This document shows, in pieces, positions 26,475 to 35,233 of a stretch of DNA of 64,000 nucleotides. Within the stretch, counting starts at the first letter, position 1. The number at the start of each line of letters is the position of its first letter. This DNA is from Variovorax paradoxus (GTDB lineage Bacteria > Pseudomonadota > Gammaproteobacteria > Burkholderiales > Burkholderiaceae_C): the NCBI RefSeq assembly GCF_030815975.1, contig NZ_JAUSXL010000002.1, positions 2,232,001 through 2,296,000 of the forward strand, written 5' to 3'. The notes beneath the pieces are model-generated. The model ran no database searches, was not told the DNA's origin, and worked only from the letters and a program-made list of their open reading frames with translations. The position numbers and the translations under genes are program-made.

Positions 26475-26518
26475 GTGAACCTCCTTCGCGCCTTGCCGCG
26501 CCTCTGCCTGGAAAACTT

Positions 26519-26524
26519 TAGACT
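26519..26524 (+). promoter_or_regulatory. Candidate -10 element for the molybdopterin oxidoreductase gene
   Basis: TAGACT lies six bases before the ATG with no Shine-Dalgarno in between, the same geometry as at the M20 gene. It suggests a leaderless transcript. The -35 region is unclear. Confidence 0.4.
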
Positions 26525-26530
26525 TGCCGG

Positions 26531-28618
26531 ATGGTCGATACCCCGGTCTTGGCAACTGCTGTCTCCCCCACCCACACTTCCACGGTCCTGGGCGCCTGTC
26601 CGCACGACTGTCCGGACACCTGCGCCCTGGTCACCACCGTCAGGGACGGCGTGGCCGTGAAGCTGCAGGGCAATCCGGCCCATCCGCACACCGCTGGCGT
26701 TCTGTGCACCAAGGTTTCGCGCTACATCGAGCGCAACGACCATCCCGAAAGGCTGGTCCAGCCCCTGAAACGGTCCGGTCCCAAGGGCAGCGGCCAGTTC
26801 GAACCCGTGAGTTGGGACGCCGCTCTTGACGACATCGCCGCGCATCTCCGTGCATTGCAGACAGATCCGGAAACAATTGTGCCTTACAGTTACGCAGGCA
26901 CCATGGGTTTGGTCCAGGGCGAGTCGATGGATCGGCGTTTTTTCCACAAAATGGGCGCGACGCTGCTGGACCGCACGATCTGCTCCATGGCCGGCGGCGA
27001 GGCCATGGTCCACACCCTGGGCGCCAAGGTGGGCATGCGGATCGAGTTCTTCGCCGAGGCGAAGCTGATCCTGATCTGGGGCAGCAACTCCATCGCCAGC
27101 AACCTGCATTTCTGGCGCCACGCCCAGGCCGCCCGGCGCGCCGGCGCGCGGCTGGTGTGCATCGATCCGCGCAAGACCGAAACCGCCGACAAGTGCGACG
27201 AGCACATCGCCTTGCTGCCCGGCACCGACGCCGCACTGGCGCTGGCGCTGATGCATGAACTCATCGTGCACGACTGGCTCGACCACGACTACATCGAACA
27301 CCACACGCTCGGCTGGGAGCAGCTGCGCGAGCGCGCACTGCAATGGCCGCCTTCGCGCGCGGCCGCCGTGTGCGGCGTGCCCGAGGCGCAGATCGTGGCC
27401 CTCGCGCAGGCCTACGGCACCACCCGGCCGGCCGCCATTCGCCTGAACTACGGCATGCAGCGCGTGCGCGGCGGCGGCAACGCGGCGCGCGCCATCGCCT
27501 GCCTGCCCGCGCTGGTGGGCGCCTGGCGCGACCGGGCGGGCGGGCTCCTGCTGAGCAGCTCGGGCCACTTCCCGGCCGACCGCGCCGCGCTGCAGCGCCC
27601 CGACCTGCTCGCGGGTCGCCAGCCGCGCACCATCAACATGAGCACCATCGGCGACGCGCTGCTCGACGAGGCCAGTCCGGTGAAGGCCATCGTGGTCTAC
27701 AACAGCAACCCGGTCGCGGTGGCGCCCGAGTCGGGCAAGGTGGTGGCGGGCTTCGCGCGCGAAGACCTCTTCACCGTGGTGCTGGAGCAGTTCCGCACCG
27801 ACACCGCCGACTACGCCGACTACCTGCTGCCCGCCACCACCCAGCTCGAGCACTGGGACATCCACTGCAGCTACGGCCACACCGACGTGCTGCTGAACCG
27901 CCCCGCGGTGGCGCCGCGCGGCGAGGCGCGCAGCAACGCCTGGGTGTTCCGCGAACTCGCGCGCCGCATGGGCTTCGACGAGCCCTGCTTCTCGGACGAC
28001 GACGAGGCGCTGTGCCGCAGCGCCTTTGCGCCGGGCGCCATCGACCATGAGCAGCTGCTGGCGCAGGGCTTCACCAGCCTTGAACTGCCCGAAGCGCCTT
28101 TTGCCGATGGCAAATTTCCGACGCCTTCGGGCCGCTGCGAATTCTTCAGCGCACGCCTGCAGGCGCAAGGCATGGACGGGCTGCCCGACCATGTGCCCAA
28201 CTACGAAGCGGCGGGCAGCTCCACCGAGTTTCCGCTGGCCATGATCTCGCCGCCGGCGCGCAATTTCCTCAACTCGACCTTCGTCAACGTGACGAGCCTG
28301 CGCGCCATCGAAGGCGAGCCGCTGCTCGAGATCCACGAGTCCGACGCCGCCGCCCGCGGCATCGAGAACGGCGCCGTGGTCCGCGTGTTCAACAAGCGCG
28401 GCGAGCACCGCTGCCGCGCCGAGGTGTCGCGCCGCGCGCGGCCCGGCGTGGTGCACGGCATGGGCATCTGGTGGCGCAAGCTCGGCCTGGACGGCACCAA
28501 CGTCAACCAGCTGACCAGCCAGCGCCTGACCGACATTGGCCGCGGGCCGACCTTCTACGACTGCCTGGTCGAAGTGGAGCGTATTGCTCCCTCTCCCTCT
28601 GGGAGAGGGTTGGGGTGA
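26531..28618 (+). CDS. Molybdopterin oxidoreductase, DMSO-reductase family
   Basis: 695-residue molybdopterin-guanine-dinucleotide enzyme. The N-terminal 4Fe-4S site is CPHDCPDTC with the fourth Cys in GVLCTKVSRY. Cofactor-binding segments include SYAGTMGLVQGESMDRRF, IWGSNSIASNLHFW, NYGMQRVRGGGN and the C-terminal domain from FPLAMISPPARNFLNST to GTNVNQLT. No Tat signal, so it is cytosolic. No iron-sulfur or diaphorase partner is adjacent, so the reaction cannot be named; the subgroup resembles soluble formate-dehydrogenase-like and biotin-sulfoxide-type enzymes. The last residues (APSPSGRGLG) are encoded by a REP-like element that also supplies the stop codon. Confidence 0.88.
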   Translation: MVDTPVLATAVSPTHTSTVLGACPHDCPDTCALVTTVRDGVAVKLQGNPAHPHTAGVLCTKVSRYIERNDHPERLVQPLKRSGPKGSGQFEPVSWDAALDDIAAHLRALQTDPETIVPYSYAGTMGLVQGESMDRRFFHKMGATLLDRTICSMAGGEAMVHTLGAKVGMRIEFFAEAKLILIWGSNSIASNLHFWRHAQAARRAGARLVCIDPRKTETADKCDEHIALLPGTDAALALALMHELIVHDWLDHDYIEHHTLGWEQLRERALQWPPSRAAAVCGVPEAQIVALAQAYGTTRPAAIRLNYGMQRVRGGGNAARAIACLPALVGAWRDRAGGLLLSSSGHFPADRAALQRPDLLAGRQPRTINMSTIGDALLDEASPVKAIVVYNSNPVAVAPESGKVVAGFAREDLFTVVLEQFRTDTADYADYLLPATTQLEHWDIHCSYGHTDVLLNRPAVAPRGEARSNAWVFRELARRMGFDEPCFSDDDEALCRSAFAPGAIDHEQLLAQGFTSLELPEAPFADGKFPTPSGRCEFFSARLQAQGMDGLPDHVPNYEAAGSSTEFPLAMISPPARNFLNSTFVNVTSLRAIEGEPLLEIHESDAAARGIENGAVVRVFNKRGEHRCRAEVSRRARPGVVHGMGIWWRKLGLDGTNVNQLTSQRLTDIGRGPTFYDCLVEVERIAPSPSGRGLG

Positions 28619-28620
28619 GG
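28587..28620 (+). repeat. Partial REP-like element spanning a gene junction
   Basis: GCTCCCTCTCCCTCTGGGAG followed by AGGGTTGGGGTGAGGG is one arm of the REP-like family. It encodes the C-terminal tail and the TGA of the molybdopterin oxidoreductase and supplies the GTG of the next gene inside GGGGTGAGGG. Confidence 0.8.
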
Positions 28621-29745
28621 GCTGCCCCCGCATTCGCCCTGGCCGCCGCACTGCCGCTGCTCGGTGGCTGCGCCGACCTCGGCTACTACTGGCAGTCGGC
28701 CAGCGGGCACCTCGGCATCCTGCGGGTGGCCAAGCCGGTGCCCGTGTGGCTGGCGGACCCCGCCGTGTCCGCGCCATTGAAGGCCAAGCTCGAGCTCGCG
28801 CAGCGCATCCGCCGCTTCGCCGTGACCGAACTGGCGCTGCCCGACAACCCCAGCTACACCTCCTACGCCGATCTGCACCGCCCCGCGGCGGTGTGGAACG
28901 TGGTGGCCGCGCCGCCGTACTCGCTCACGCTCAAGAACTGGTGCTTCCCGGTGGCCGGCTGCGTGGGCTACCGCGGCTACTACGACGAGGCCGCGGCCAA
29001 GGCGGAAGCCGAGGCGCAGCGCGCCAAGGGCCTGGAAACGGCCGTGTACCCCGTGCCGGCGTATTCCACGCTGGGCTGGATGAACTGGGCCGGCGGCGAT
29101 CCGCTGCTTTCCACCTTCATCGGCTACCCCGAAGGCGAGCTGGCCCGCATCGTGTTTCACGAGCTCGCGCACCAGGTGCTCTACGTGCCTGGCGACATCG
29201 TCTTCAACGAGTCGTACGCCACTGCGGTGGAACGCATCGGCGGCGCGATGTGGCTGCAGCGCGAGGCCAGCGAAGCCGCGCGCAGCGAGTACGCGCGCTT
29301 CGACGCGCAGCGCCAGCAGTTTCGCGCGCTGGCCCTCGAAACGCGCCGCGCGCTCAACCAGGCCTATGAATCGGCGGAGGCCAAGGCCGGCGACCGGAGC
29401 GCGGTCGATGCCATGAAGAAGGCGGCGATGGTCAGCTTCAGAGAACGCTATGCGAGGCTGCGCGCAGAATGGCAGGGCCCGCGCCAGGGGGCCTACGACA
29501 TCTGGGTGGCGCGCGCCAACAATGCGACTTTCGCGGCCCAGGGTGCCTACGACGATCTGGTTCCGGGCTTCGAGGCCTTGTTCGCGCGCCAGAGCCACAA
29601 CTGGCCGCGCTTCTACAAGGAGGTCCGCCGCATCGCCGCGCTGCCGACGATGGAGGAGCGGCGCCACGCATTGCAGACGGCCACCGGAATCCTGCAGACG
29701 AATTCCAGCCAGAACCACAACAACAACGGAGAGCACGGTGCCTGA
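28615..29745 (+). CDS. Predicted aminopeptidase lipoprotein (COG4324-like)
   Basis: 376-residue exported metallopeptidase-like protein. The start is the GTG overlapping the previous TGA; the product begins with a short lipoprotein signal ending PLLGGC (lipid Cys about 19). The body has FPVAGCVGYRGYY, then STFIGYPEGELARIVFHELAHQVLYVPGD, where HELAH is an HExxH zinc motif, followed by FNESYATAVERIG with a probable third ligand Glu. This layout defines the predicted-aminopeptidase family. Probably anchored facing the periplasm. The 3' end overlaps the next gene by 8 bases. Confidence 0.87.
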   Translation: MRAAPAFALAAALPLLGGCADLGYYWQSASGHLGILRVAKPVPVWLADPAVSAPLKAKLELAQRIRRFAVTELALPDNPSYTSYADLHRPAAVWNVVAAPPYSLTLKNWCFPVAGCVGYRGYYDEAAAKAEAEAQRAKGLETAVYPVPAYSTLGWMNWAGGDPLLSTFIGYPEGELARIVFHELAHQVLYVPGDIVFNESYATAVERIGGAMWLQREASEAARSEYARFDAQRQQFRALALETRRALNQAYESAEAKAGDRSAVDAMKKAAMVSFRERYARLRAEWQGPRQGAYDIWVARANNATFAAQGAYDDLVPGFEALFARQSHNWPRFYKEVRRIAALPTMEERRHALQTATGILQTNSSQNHNNNGEHGA

Positions 29746-30055
29746 CATTCATATCGAACGAAACCACGCGCTGGGCATTGCCGGCGCACGCGAAGTCGCA
29801 CGCCAATGGATCCAGCAGGTCGGGCAGGATTACGGCCTGGAGTGCACTTACACCGAAGGCGAGACCTGCGACATTGCGCAGTTCAGCCGCGCGGGCATCG
29901 ACGGCACGGTCGAGGTCACGGCCGACACGCTGACGCTGGAGGCGACGCTGGGCTTTCTGTTCAGCGCTTTCAGCGGCCAGATCGAGCAGAAGATCTCGCG
30001 CAACCTCGATGCGCTGCTGAGATCATCGAAAGGCGGCGGCGCCCGCTTCGCCTGA
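29738..30055 (+). CDS. Polyhydroxyalkanoic acid system family protein
   Basis: 105-residue protein of the PHA granule-region family found in betaproteobacteria that make polyhydroxyalkanoate. Core: HIERNHALGIAGAREVARQWI, then a beta-rich middle with GIDGTVEVTADTLTLEATLGFLFSAF and a terminal IEQKISRNLDALL helix. The start is the GTG in GGAGAGCACGGTG, overlapping the aminopeptidase end. Exact role unknown; the family is linked to PHA by gene neighbourhoods, and a phasin lies 12 kb away in this window. Confidence 0.83.
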   Translation: MPDIHIERNHALGIAGAREVARQWIQQVGQDYGLECTYTEGETCDIAQFSRAGIDGTVEVTADTLTLEATLGFLFSAFSGQIEQKISRNLDALLRSSKGGGARFA

Positions 30056-30070
30056 GCGAGCGGCCATCGA

Positions 30071-30808
30071 TCAGACGATGGTGTAGCCGCCGTCCACCGG
30101 CAGCGCGGCACCGCTGATCATCGATGCGCCATCGGAGAGCAGGAACAGAATGGGCGCCACCACCTCTTCGACCTGCGCGAATCTTCCGAGCGGAATGTTC
30201 CCGAGGGCCGCCGCGCTCCTGGCCGGATCGGCCCAGGCCTGCGCGGCCATGGGCGTGAGCGTGACCGTGGGATTCACGCTGTTCACGCGAATGCCGTGCG
30301 GCCCGAATTCGAGGCACAGCGAGCGCGTGACCGCATCCATCGCGGCCTTCGATGCGCAATAGCAAAGATGCGCATCGAGCGCGACCAGCGAGGCCTGGCT
30401 CGACACGTTGACGATGCTGCCACGCACGCCGGCCGCGATCATCGCCTTGCCGCAGCGCGAGGCGACCAGTGCTGCGGCGCGCGCGTTGACGGCCATCACG
30501 GCGTCGAAGCTGTCGGCCTGCAGGTCGAGTGCGGATTCAAGCAATGCGATGCCGGCGCAGTTCACCACGAGGTCGAAGGTTGGCAGGGTTGCGAGTGCGC
30601 GTTCCAGTTCAACTGCGTTGGCCACGTCGACCACCAGTGGCGTGCAACCGGCTTCCGTGTGCAGTGCGTCGAGCGCGGCGGCATTGCGTCCCACGGCCGT
30701 CACCTCTGCGCCTGATTGCGCGAGCCGAACCGCAACTGCGCGGCCGATGCCGCTGCTTGCGCCTGTCACGAGTGCGCGCTGGCCTGAAAAATCGAAGGAG
30801 GTGGTCAT
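30071..30808 (-). CDS. SDR dehydrogenase, L-xylulose-reductase/polyol dehydrogenase-like
   Basis: 245-residue short-chain dehydrogenase. Cofactor motif ALVTGASSGIG, NCAGIA, and the catalytic Ser/Tyr/Lys set in NVSSQAS..., CYCASKAAMDAVTR. The NPTVTLTPMAAQAW segment after VNSV is characteristic of L-xylulose reductase (DCXR) and related pentitol/ketose reductases. AAGGAGG lies 6 bases before the ATG. Last gene of the minus-strand sugar/polyol cluster, downstream of the FGGY kinase but separated from it by a repeat element of about 260 bp. Probably interconverts a polyol and a ketose for the kinase. Confidence 0.88.
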   Translation of the reverse strand: MTTSFDFSGQRALVTGASSGIGRAVAVRLAQSGAEVTAVGRNAAALDALHTEAGCTPLVVDVANAVELERALATLPTFDLVVNCAGIALLESALDLQADSFDAVMAVNARAAALVASRCGKAMIAAGVRGSIVNVSSQASLVALDAHLCYCASKAAMDAVTRSLCLEFGPHGIRVNSVNPTVTLTPMAAQAWADPARSAAALGNIPLGRFAQVEEVVAPILFLLSDGASMISGAALPVDGGYTIV

Positions 30809-30849
30809 GTCAGTTGTCCGTTGCTTTGGCGCGGTGTGCGTTGCGGATG

Positions 30850-31111
30850 CATTCAGGGCGTGTGCCCAGGCCACCGGGTACTCCCCTCCGCGAATGTCCC
30901 CCGGCCTGCGGCCTCCTCCTTGATTTCGCTGCGGGGAGCACCCGATGCCCTGTGCACCTGGGCGCGCTCCGGGTGCACAGCCGATCAACCACGGCTCTGT
31001 CCAACGCTCCCGCTGATGGGGTGCCTTGCGCAGCGAAATAAAGGGGGAGGCCGCAGGCCGGAGGACATTCGCGGAGCAAGGTACCCCGTCGGCGGGAGCG
31101 CGCCCTGAATG
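30850..31111 (-). repeat. 256-262 bp palindromic element with inverted ends, copy 1
   Basis: Bounded by exact 11-bp inverted ends (CATTCAGGGCG / CGCCCTGAATG). Inside, two arms of about 60 bp (one containing GCGAATGTCCCCCGGCCTGC, the other its near complement near 31.05 kb) can pair into a long stem. The loop holds a further hairpin, CTGTGCACC...GGTGCACAG at 30950-30980. It sits between the FGGY kinase stop, 7 bases away, and the SDR gene. Two further copies are in this window. It encodes no plausible protein, though antisense frames run through it. Confidence 0.9.
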
Positions 31112-31118
31112 AATGTGT

Positions 31119-32645
31119 TCATTTCAGCCGATGCATCGCATCGCGCAATGCCGGGTAAAGCGACTTGTAGATTTCGAAGCGCTCGCGGTACACGGCTTGT
31201 GCCGCCGGCTCGGGCCGCGCACGCTCCACCAGCGTGACCCAGCCGCGTTCGGCAGTGGCCGCATCGACCAGCCCCGCGCCGAGTGCCGCGAGCATCGCTG
31301 CACCGAGAGCCGCCTCGACCTCTTCCTCGATGGTGAACACCGGGTAGCCCGTGACGTCCGCCACGATCTGCATCCACAGGTCCGAATGCGCCGCGCCGCC
31401 GACCACGATCAGCCGGTCGTCCAGCGGTTGGCCGCTCTGGCGGCCGGCCTCGATGTTGTGCTGCAGCGCGAAGCTCACGCCCTCGAGCACTGCGCGGTAC
31501 AGGTGCGCGCGGCTGTGCGCGAGCGAGAGGCCGATGAAGGCGCCCTTGGCCTGCGCGTCCCAGATCGGGCTGCGCTCGCCCATCAGGTAGGGCAGGAAGA
31601 CCAGGCCCTCGGCGCCGGGCGGCACGGCGATGGCCTTGCGCTCGATCAACGCATGCGCGTCCTCGCCGGTGCGCACCGCCTCGGCCGTCTCTGCCTGGCA
31701 GAAGGTCTCGCGAAACCACGTGACCGCCGCACCCGCGGTGATCGCGCCGCCGAACACATAGCTGCGGTCGGCGCCGCGGTAGACGTGCGGCATCGTGATG
31801 AGCCGGTGGCGCGCATCCACCGTGGGGCTCACGAAGCCCCAGCACATGCTGGTGCCGATCATCGCGACATGGTCGCCACTGCCGGTGACGCCCGCGCAGA
31901 AGGTGGCCACGGCCGCATCGACGCCGCCCGCCATCAGCGGCATGCCTTCGGCGAGGCCGAGCTTCGCGGCCCATTCGGCGTTCAGGCCGCCCACCACGTC
32001 GCTCGACTCGACCAGGCGCGGCGGCATCATGCGCGCCGGAATGCCGAGCATCTGCATCGCCTCCTCGGACCACTGCCGCTGCGCCGCGTCGTACACGCCG
32101 CCGATGTTGCCGGCCGAGCTGTGGTCGACTGCGAGTTCCCCGGTCAGCCGCCAGTTGACGTAGCTGTTCGGCGGCAGGAACCAGCGCGTCTTCGCCCAGA
32201 CCTCGGGCAGGTGCTCGCGGATCCACAGCATCTTGGTGAAGCCGTAGTAGCTGTCGACGCCGTTGCCGGTGATCGCCTGCAGGCGCGCCACGTCGACGCT
32301 GGCGTTCACCGCATCGACTTCGGCGGTGGCACGGCGGTCCATCCAGATCAGGCAGGGGTGCAGCGGCTGCATCGCCTCGTCGACCGGGATGCCCGCGCCG
32401 CCGTACAGGCTGCTCACGCACATCGCGGCGATGTCGGAAGGCGCCACGCCGCTCTTCGCCACGCAGGCGCGCACGCTCTCGCACACCGCGTCGAACCACA
32501 CCGCGCAGTCCTGCTGCGCCCACAGCGGCTTCGGCGTGTCGGGCTGGTAGGCCACGCTCGCCTGCGCATGCACCTTGCCGTCGATGCCGGCCAGCAGGCA
32601 CTTGGTGCTCTGCGTGCCGATGTCGACGCCGATCACGTATTTCAT
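31119..32645 (-). CDS. FGGY-family carbohydrate kinase (xylulokinase-like)
   Basis: 508-residue sugar kinase with two actin-like domains. N-terminal phosphate-binding GVDIGTQSTKCLLAGIDG; catalytic Asp in the GGVDAAVATFCAG segment; IGTSMCWGF; and C-terminal adenosine motif VVGGAAHSDLWMQIVADV. FGGY_N and FGGY_C are both complete. Its ATG overlaps the dehydrogenase stop by four bases (ATGA). In this cluster it would phosphorylate a ketose or polyol made by the zinc dehydrogenase or the SDR. Substrate (xylulose, erythrulose or similar) is inferred, not shown. Confidence 0.9.
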   Translation of the reverse strand: MKYVIGVDIGTQSTKCLLAGIDGKVHAQASVAYQPDTPKPLWAQQDCAVWFDAVCESVRACVAKSGVAPSDIAAMCVSSLYGGAGIPVDEAMQPLHPCLIWMDRRATAEVDAVNASVDVARLQAITGNGVDSYYGFTKMLWIREHLPEVWAKTRWFLPPNSYVNWRLTGELAVDHSSAGNIGGVYDAAQRQWSEEAMQMLGIPARMMPPRLVESSDVVGGLNAEWAAKLGLAEGMPLMAGGVDAAVATFCAGVTGSGDHVAMIGTSMCWGFVSPTVDARHRLITMPHVYRGADRSYVFGGAITAGAAVTWFRETFCQAETAEAVRTGEDAHALIERKAIAVPPGAEGLVFLPYLMGERSPIWDAQAKGAFIGLSLAHSRAHLYRAVLEGVSFALQHNIEAGRQSGQPLDDRLIVVGGAAHSDLWMQIVADVTGYPVFTIEEEVEAALGAAMLAALGAGLVDAATAERGWVTLVERARPEPAAQAVYRERFEIYKSLYPALRDAMHRLK

Positions 32646-33778
32646 GATGTTGTGCGTGGCTGCGGCTTGAGCAGCACCTTGATGGAATCGAGCGAGTTGG
32701 CCAGTGTGAAGGCGCGCTCCCACTCGGTCAACGGAAAGTCGTGCGTCACGATGCCCTTCGAGGTGACGAGCCCGCGCGCCAGCAGGTCGATCGCAATCGG
32801 GTAACAGTACGGCCCCAGGTGTGCGCCGCGCACATCGAGCTCCTTGCGGTCGCCGATGATCGACCAGTCGGCGCTGGTCTCCGAGCCGAACACGCTGAAC
32901 TCGACGAAGCGCCCGAGCTTGCGGATCATCTCCAGCCCCTGCGTCACGCCGATGGGCGCACCCGTGGTCTCGATGTAGACGTCGCAGCCGTAGCCTTCGG
33001 TCAGGCCCTTGACGATCGCGTCGGCGTTCTCGATCTTGGGATTGATCGTCACGTCGGCGCCGAACTGCTTGGCGAGTGCGAGGCGCTCGGGCACGAGGTC
33101 GATCACGATCAGCTTCTTCGGTGTCTTCAGGCGCGCGGCCTGCACCATCATCAGCCCCAGCGGGCCGGCGCCGGCGATGACGACCACGTCGTCGAACTGG
33201 ATGTCGCCGCGGTTCACCGTGTGGATCGCGCACGAGAGCGGCTCGATGATGGCCGCGTCTTCGAGCGAGATGCCATCGGGGATCTTGTGCACGCGCGAGG
33301 TCGGCGGCAGCCGCATGTAGTCGGCCATGCCGCCGTCGGCCACGATGCGCTGGAAGCCGAAGATGTTGTGCACTTCGCACATCCAGTACTTGCCCGATGT
33401 GCAGAAGCGGCACTTGCCGCAGGGCACGATCTGCTCGGCGATCACGCGGTCGCCTTTCTCCACGCCGAAGTGCTCGGCCGCACCTTCGCCGAGCGCTTCG
33501 ACATACCCGAAGAATTCGTGGCCAGGGATGACTGGTGCCTTGACCCACGAGGGCTGGCCGTCGCCGCCCCAGAACATCTTTGCGCCCGAGTGGCACTTGC
33601 AGTCGGAAGCGCAGATGCCGCAGGCCGCGATGGAGATCAGCAGCTCGTTCGGGCCGATGGTCGGCATTGCGACGGTTTCGAGGCGGTAGTCCTTGGGGCC
33701 GTGGCAGACGACGGCCTGCATGGCGGCGAGTTGGCCGATGGCGCCCGATGCGCCGGGCTGGAGCTTTTGATAAGACAT
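32642..33778 (-). CDS. Zinc-dependent polyol dehydrogenase (erythritol/threitol dehydrogenase-like)
   Basis: 378-residue medium-chain zinc alcohol dehydrogenase. Catalytic zinc site CGICASD and GHEFFGYV; structural zinc lobe with four Cys in PCGKCRFCTSGKYWMC; NAD motif GAGPLGLMMV. The insertion FWGGDGQPSWVKAPVIPGHE matches the erythritol/L-threitol dehydrogenase subgroup. The start is the ATG giving MSYQKLQPG with AAGGA 5 bases upstream; an ATG seven codons earlier is possible. Upstream lies a full REP-like palindrome, separating it from the ABC permease gene. Likely the first oxidative step for the imported polyol. Confidence 0.9.
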   Translation of the reverse strand: MSYQKLQPGASGAIGQLAAMQAVVCHGPKDYRLETVAMPTIGPNELLISIAACGICASDCKCHSGAKMFWGGDGQPSWVKAPVIPGHEFFGYVEALGEGAAEHFGVEKGDRVIAEQIVPCGKCRFCTSGKYWMCEVHNIFGFQRIVADGGMADYMRLPPTSRVHKIPDGISLEDAAIIEPLSCAIHTVNRGDIQFDDVVVIAGAGPLGLMMVQAARLKTPKKLIVIDLVPERLALAKQFGADVTINPKIENADAIVKGLTEGYGCDVYIETTGAPIGVTQGLEMIRKLGRFVEFSVFGSETSADWSIIGDRKELDVRGAHLGPYCYPIAIDLLARGLVTSKGIVTHDFPLTEWERAFTLANSLDSIKVLLKPQPRTTS

Positions 33779-33810
33779 GGGTTCCTTGTTGTGAGGCATG
33801 TTGGAAATTT

Positions 33811-33913
33811 CTCCCTCCCCTTCCGGGGGAGGGCAGGGGTGGGGGCAAGCGGCGTCGCTACTGGGCACGCCCTGCCTGCCCCCATCCCAGCCTTCCCCCG
33901 GGAGGGGAAGGAG
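33811..33913. repeat. REP-like palindromic element, full copy
   Basis: Arms CTCCCTCCCCTTCCGGGGGA... and ...CTTCCCCCGGGAGGGGAAGG around a short spacer; nearly identical in its left 42 bases to the copy at 3.6 kb. It fills the gap between the RbsC-like permease and the polyol dehydrogenase, inside what is otherwise one operon. Confidence 0.87.
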
Positions 33914-33929
33914 CAAGGCAGAAGAGGGG

Positions 33930-34910
33930 TCAGCGTTTTGCCTCGCGGCTGATGAAGATCGCGAGCAGCACGATCCCGCCCTTGATGATCAATTGCAGAT
34001 ACGGCGACACGCCGATCATGTTGAGCCCGTTGTTCAGCACGCCGAGCAAGAGCGCACCGACCAGCGTGCCCACGATCGCGCCGCGCCCGCCGGCAATCGA
34101 CGTGCCGCCCATCACCACCGCCGCGATGGCATCGAGCTCGAAGCCCACGCCCACGCCGGGCTGCCCGCTCGTTACGCGCGCCGCCTGCACGATGCCCGCG
34201 ACGGCGGCGGTGAAGCCGCTCAGCGCATACACGAGCAGCTTGTAGCGCGACACGCGCACGCCAGACAGCCGCGTCGCCTCCTCATTGCCGCCGATCGCAT
34301 ACACGTAGCGGCCGAAGGGCGCCATGTTGAGCAGCACGTACGCCACGAGGTAGGTCGCCAGCATGATGAGGATCGGCACCTTGATGCCCGCGAGCACGCC
34401 GCCGCCGAGGAAGGCGAAAGAATCGGGCAGTCCATCGATCGGGTAGCCACCGGTGTAGATCAGCGCAATGCCGCGCGCGATGCCCATGGTGGCCAGCGTC
34501 ACGATGATCGGCGGCATGCGCAGGTAGGCCACGCAGTAGCCGTTGAAGAGGCCGATCACGACGCCGACGGCCAGCCCCAACGGCACAGCGAGCATCGGAG
34601 GAAGTCCGAACTGCACCATCATTCCCGAAGCCAGCGTGCCGGACAGCGCCACCACCGCGCCCACCGAAAGATCGATGCCGCCGGTGAGGATGGCGGCGGT
34701 CATGCCGACCGCGATGATCGCGTTGATCGACGACTGCAGCGCGATGTTCTGCAGGTTGCCCCAGGACAGGAAGTTGTCGGTCGCGGCGATCATGAAGACC
34801 GAGATCGCGACCAGCCCTACCAAGGGAAGAAAGGCGGTCGAGCGGCGCAGCTGGGTGAAGAGGCCGCCTGCCGGTGCGGGCGGCGTGGGATGGGTTGCGG
34901 TTGCATTCAT
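33930..34910 (-). CDS. Sugar ABC transporter permease, RbsC-like
   Basis: 326-residue inner-membrane permease of the ribose/xylose/arabinose type (BPD_transp_2), with 8-10 hydrophobic segments. Motifs: AVGMTAAILTGGIDLSVGAVVALSG, MGIARGIALIYTGGYPI, and GGNEEATRLSGVRVSRYKLLVYALSG (the ATPase-contacting loop). The start is the ATG giving MNATATHP. It should pair with the RbsA-like ATPase upstream. The two genes are parted by a 259-bp repeat element, which may affect the stoichiometry of the operon. Confidence 0.9.
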   Translation of the reverse strand: MNATATHPTPPAPAGGLFTQLRRSTAFLPLVGLVAISVFMIAATDNFLSWGNLQNIALQSSINAIIAVGMTAAILTGGIDLSVGAVVALSGTLASGMMVQFGLPPMLAVPLGLAVGVVIGLFNGYCVAYLRMPPIIVTLATMGIARGIALIYTGGYPIDGLPDSFAFLGGGVLAGIKVPILIMLATYLVAYVLLNMAPFGRYVYAIGGNEEATRLSGVRVSRYKLLVYALSGFTAAVAGIVQAARVTSGQPGVGVGFELDAIAAVVMGGTSIAGGRGAIVGTLVGALLLGVLNNGLNMIGVSPYLQLIIKGGIVLLAIFISREAKR

Positions 34911-34967
34911 TTCAGGGCTCCATGGCGCATTGCTTGAAGATGGGCGCTGTTGTTCGGGGCGCAGTTG

Positions 34968-35226
34968 TTCAGGGCGTGTGCACAGATCACCGGGTACTCC
35001 CCTCCGCGAATGTCCCCCGGCCTTCGGCCTCCTCCTTGATTTCGCTGCGGGGAGCACCCGATGCCCTGTGCACCTGGGCACGCTCTGGGTGTACAGCCGA
35101 TCAACAACCGCTCTGCATAACGCTCCCGTCGATGGGGTGCCTTGCGCAGCGAAATCAAGGGGGGAGGCCGCAGGCCGGAGGACATTCGCGGAGCAAGGTA
35201 CCCCGTCGGCGGGAGCGCGCCCTGAA
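34968..35226 (-). repeat. 256-262 bp palindromic element with inverted ends, copy 2
   Basis: Same element as near 31 kb, with ends TTCAGGGCG / CGCCCTGAA, the same two long pairing arms and the inner CTGTGCACC hairpin. It lies 7 bases after the RbsA-like gene stop, again in the sense direction of the preceding gene. A short near-duplicate of its outer end (GTTGTTCGGGGCGC) sits just outside the right-hand end as read on the minus strand. Confidence 0.9.
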
Positions 35227-35233
35227 GCGGCAG

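Noticed and set aside
30810..31079. Small frames with similar peptides (RECPPACGLPL..., FAAQGTPSAGA...) in the 260-bp repeats
   Set aside because: They recur only because the DNA element recurs; several frames are equally open, no ribosome sites are present, and changes among copies do not favour one frame.
31119..33848. An apparent 909-residue protein ending as the FGGY kinase
   Set aside because: The first 400 residues are the wrong frame of the polyol dehydrogenase; the kinase begins at MKYVIGVDIG.
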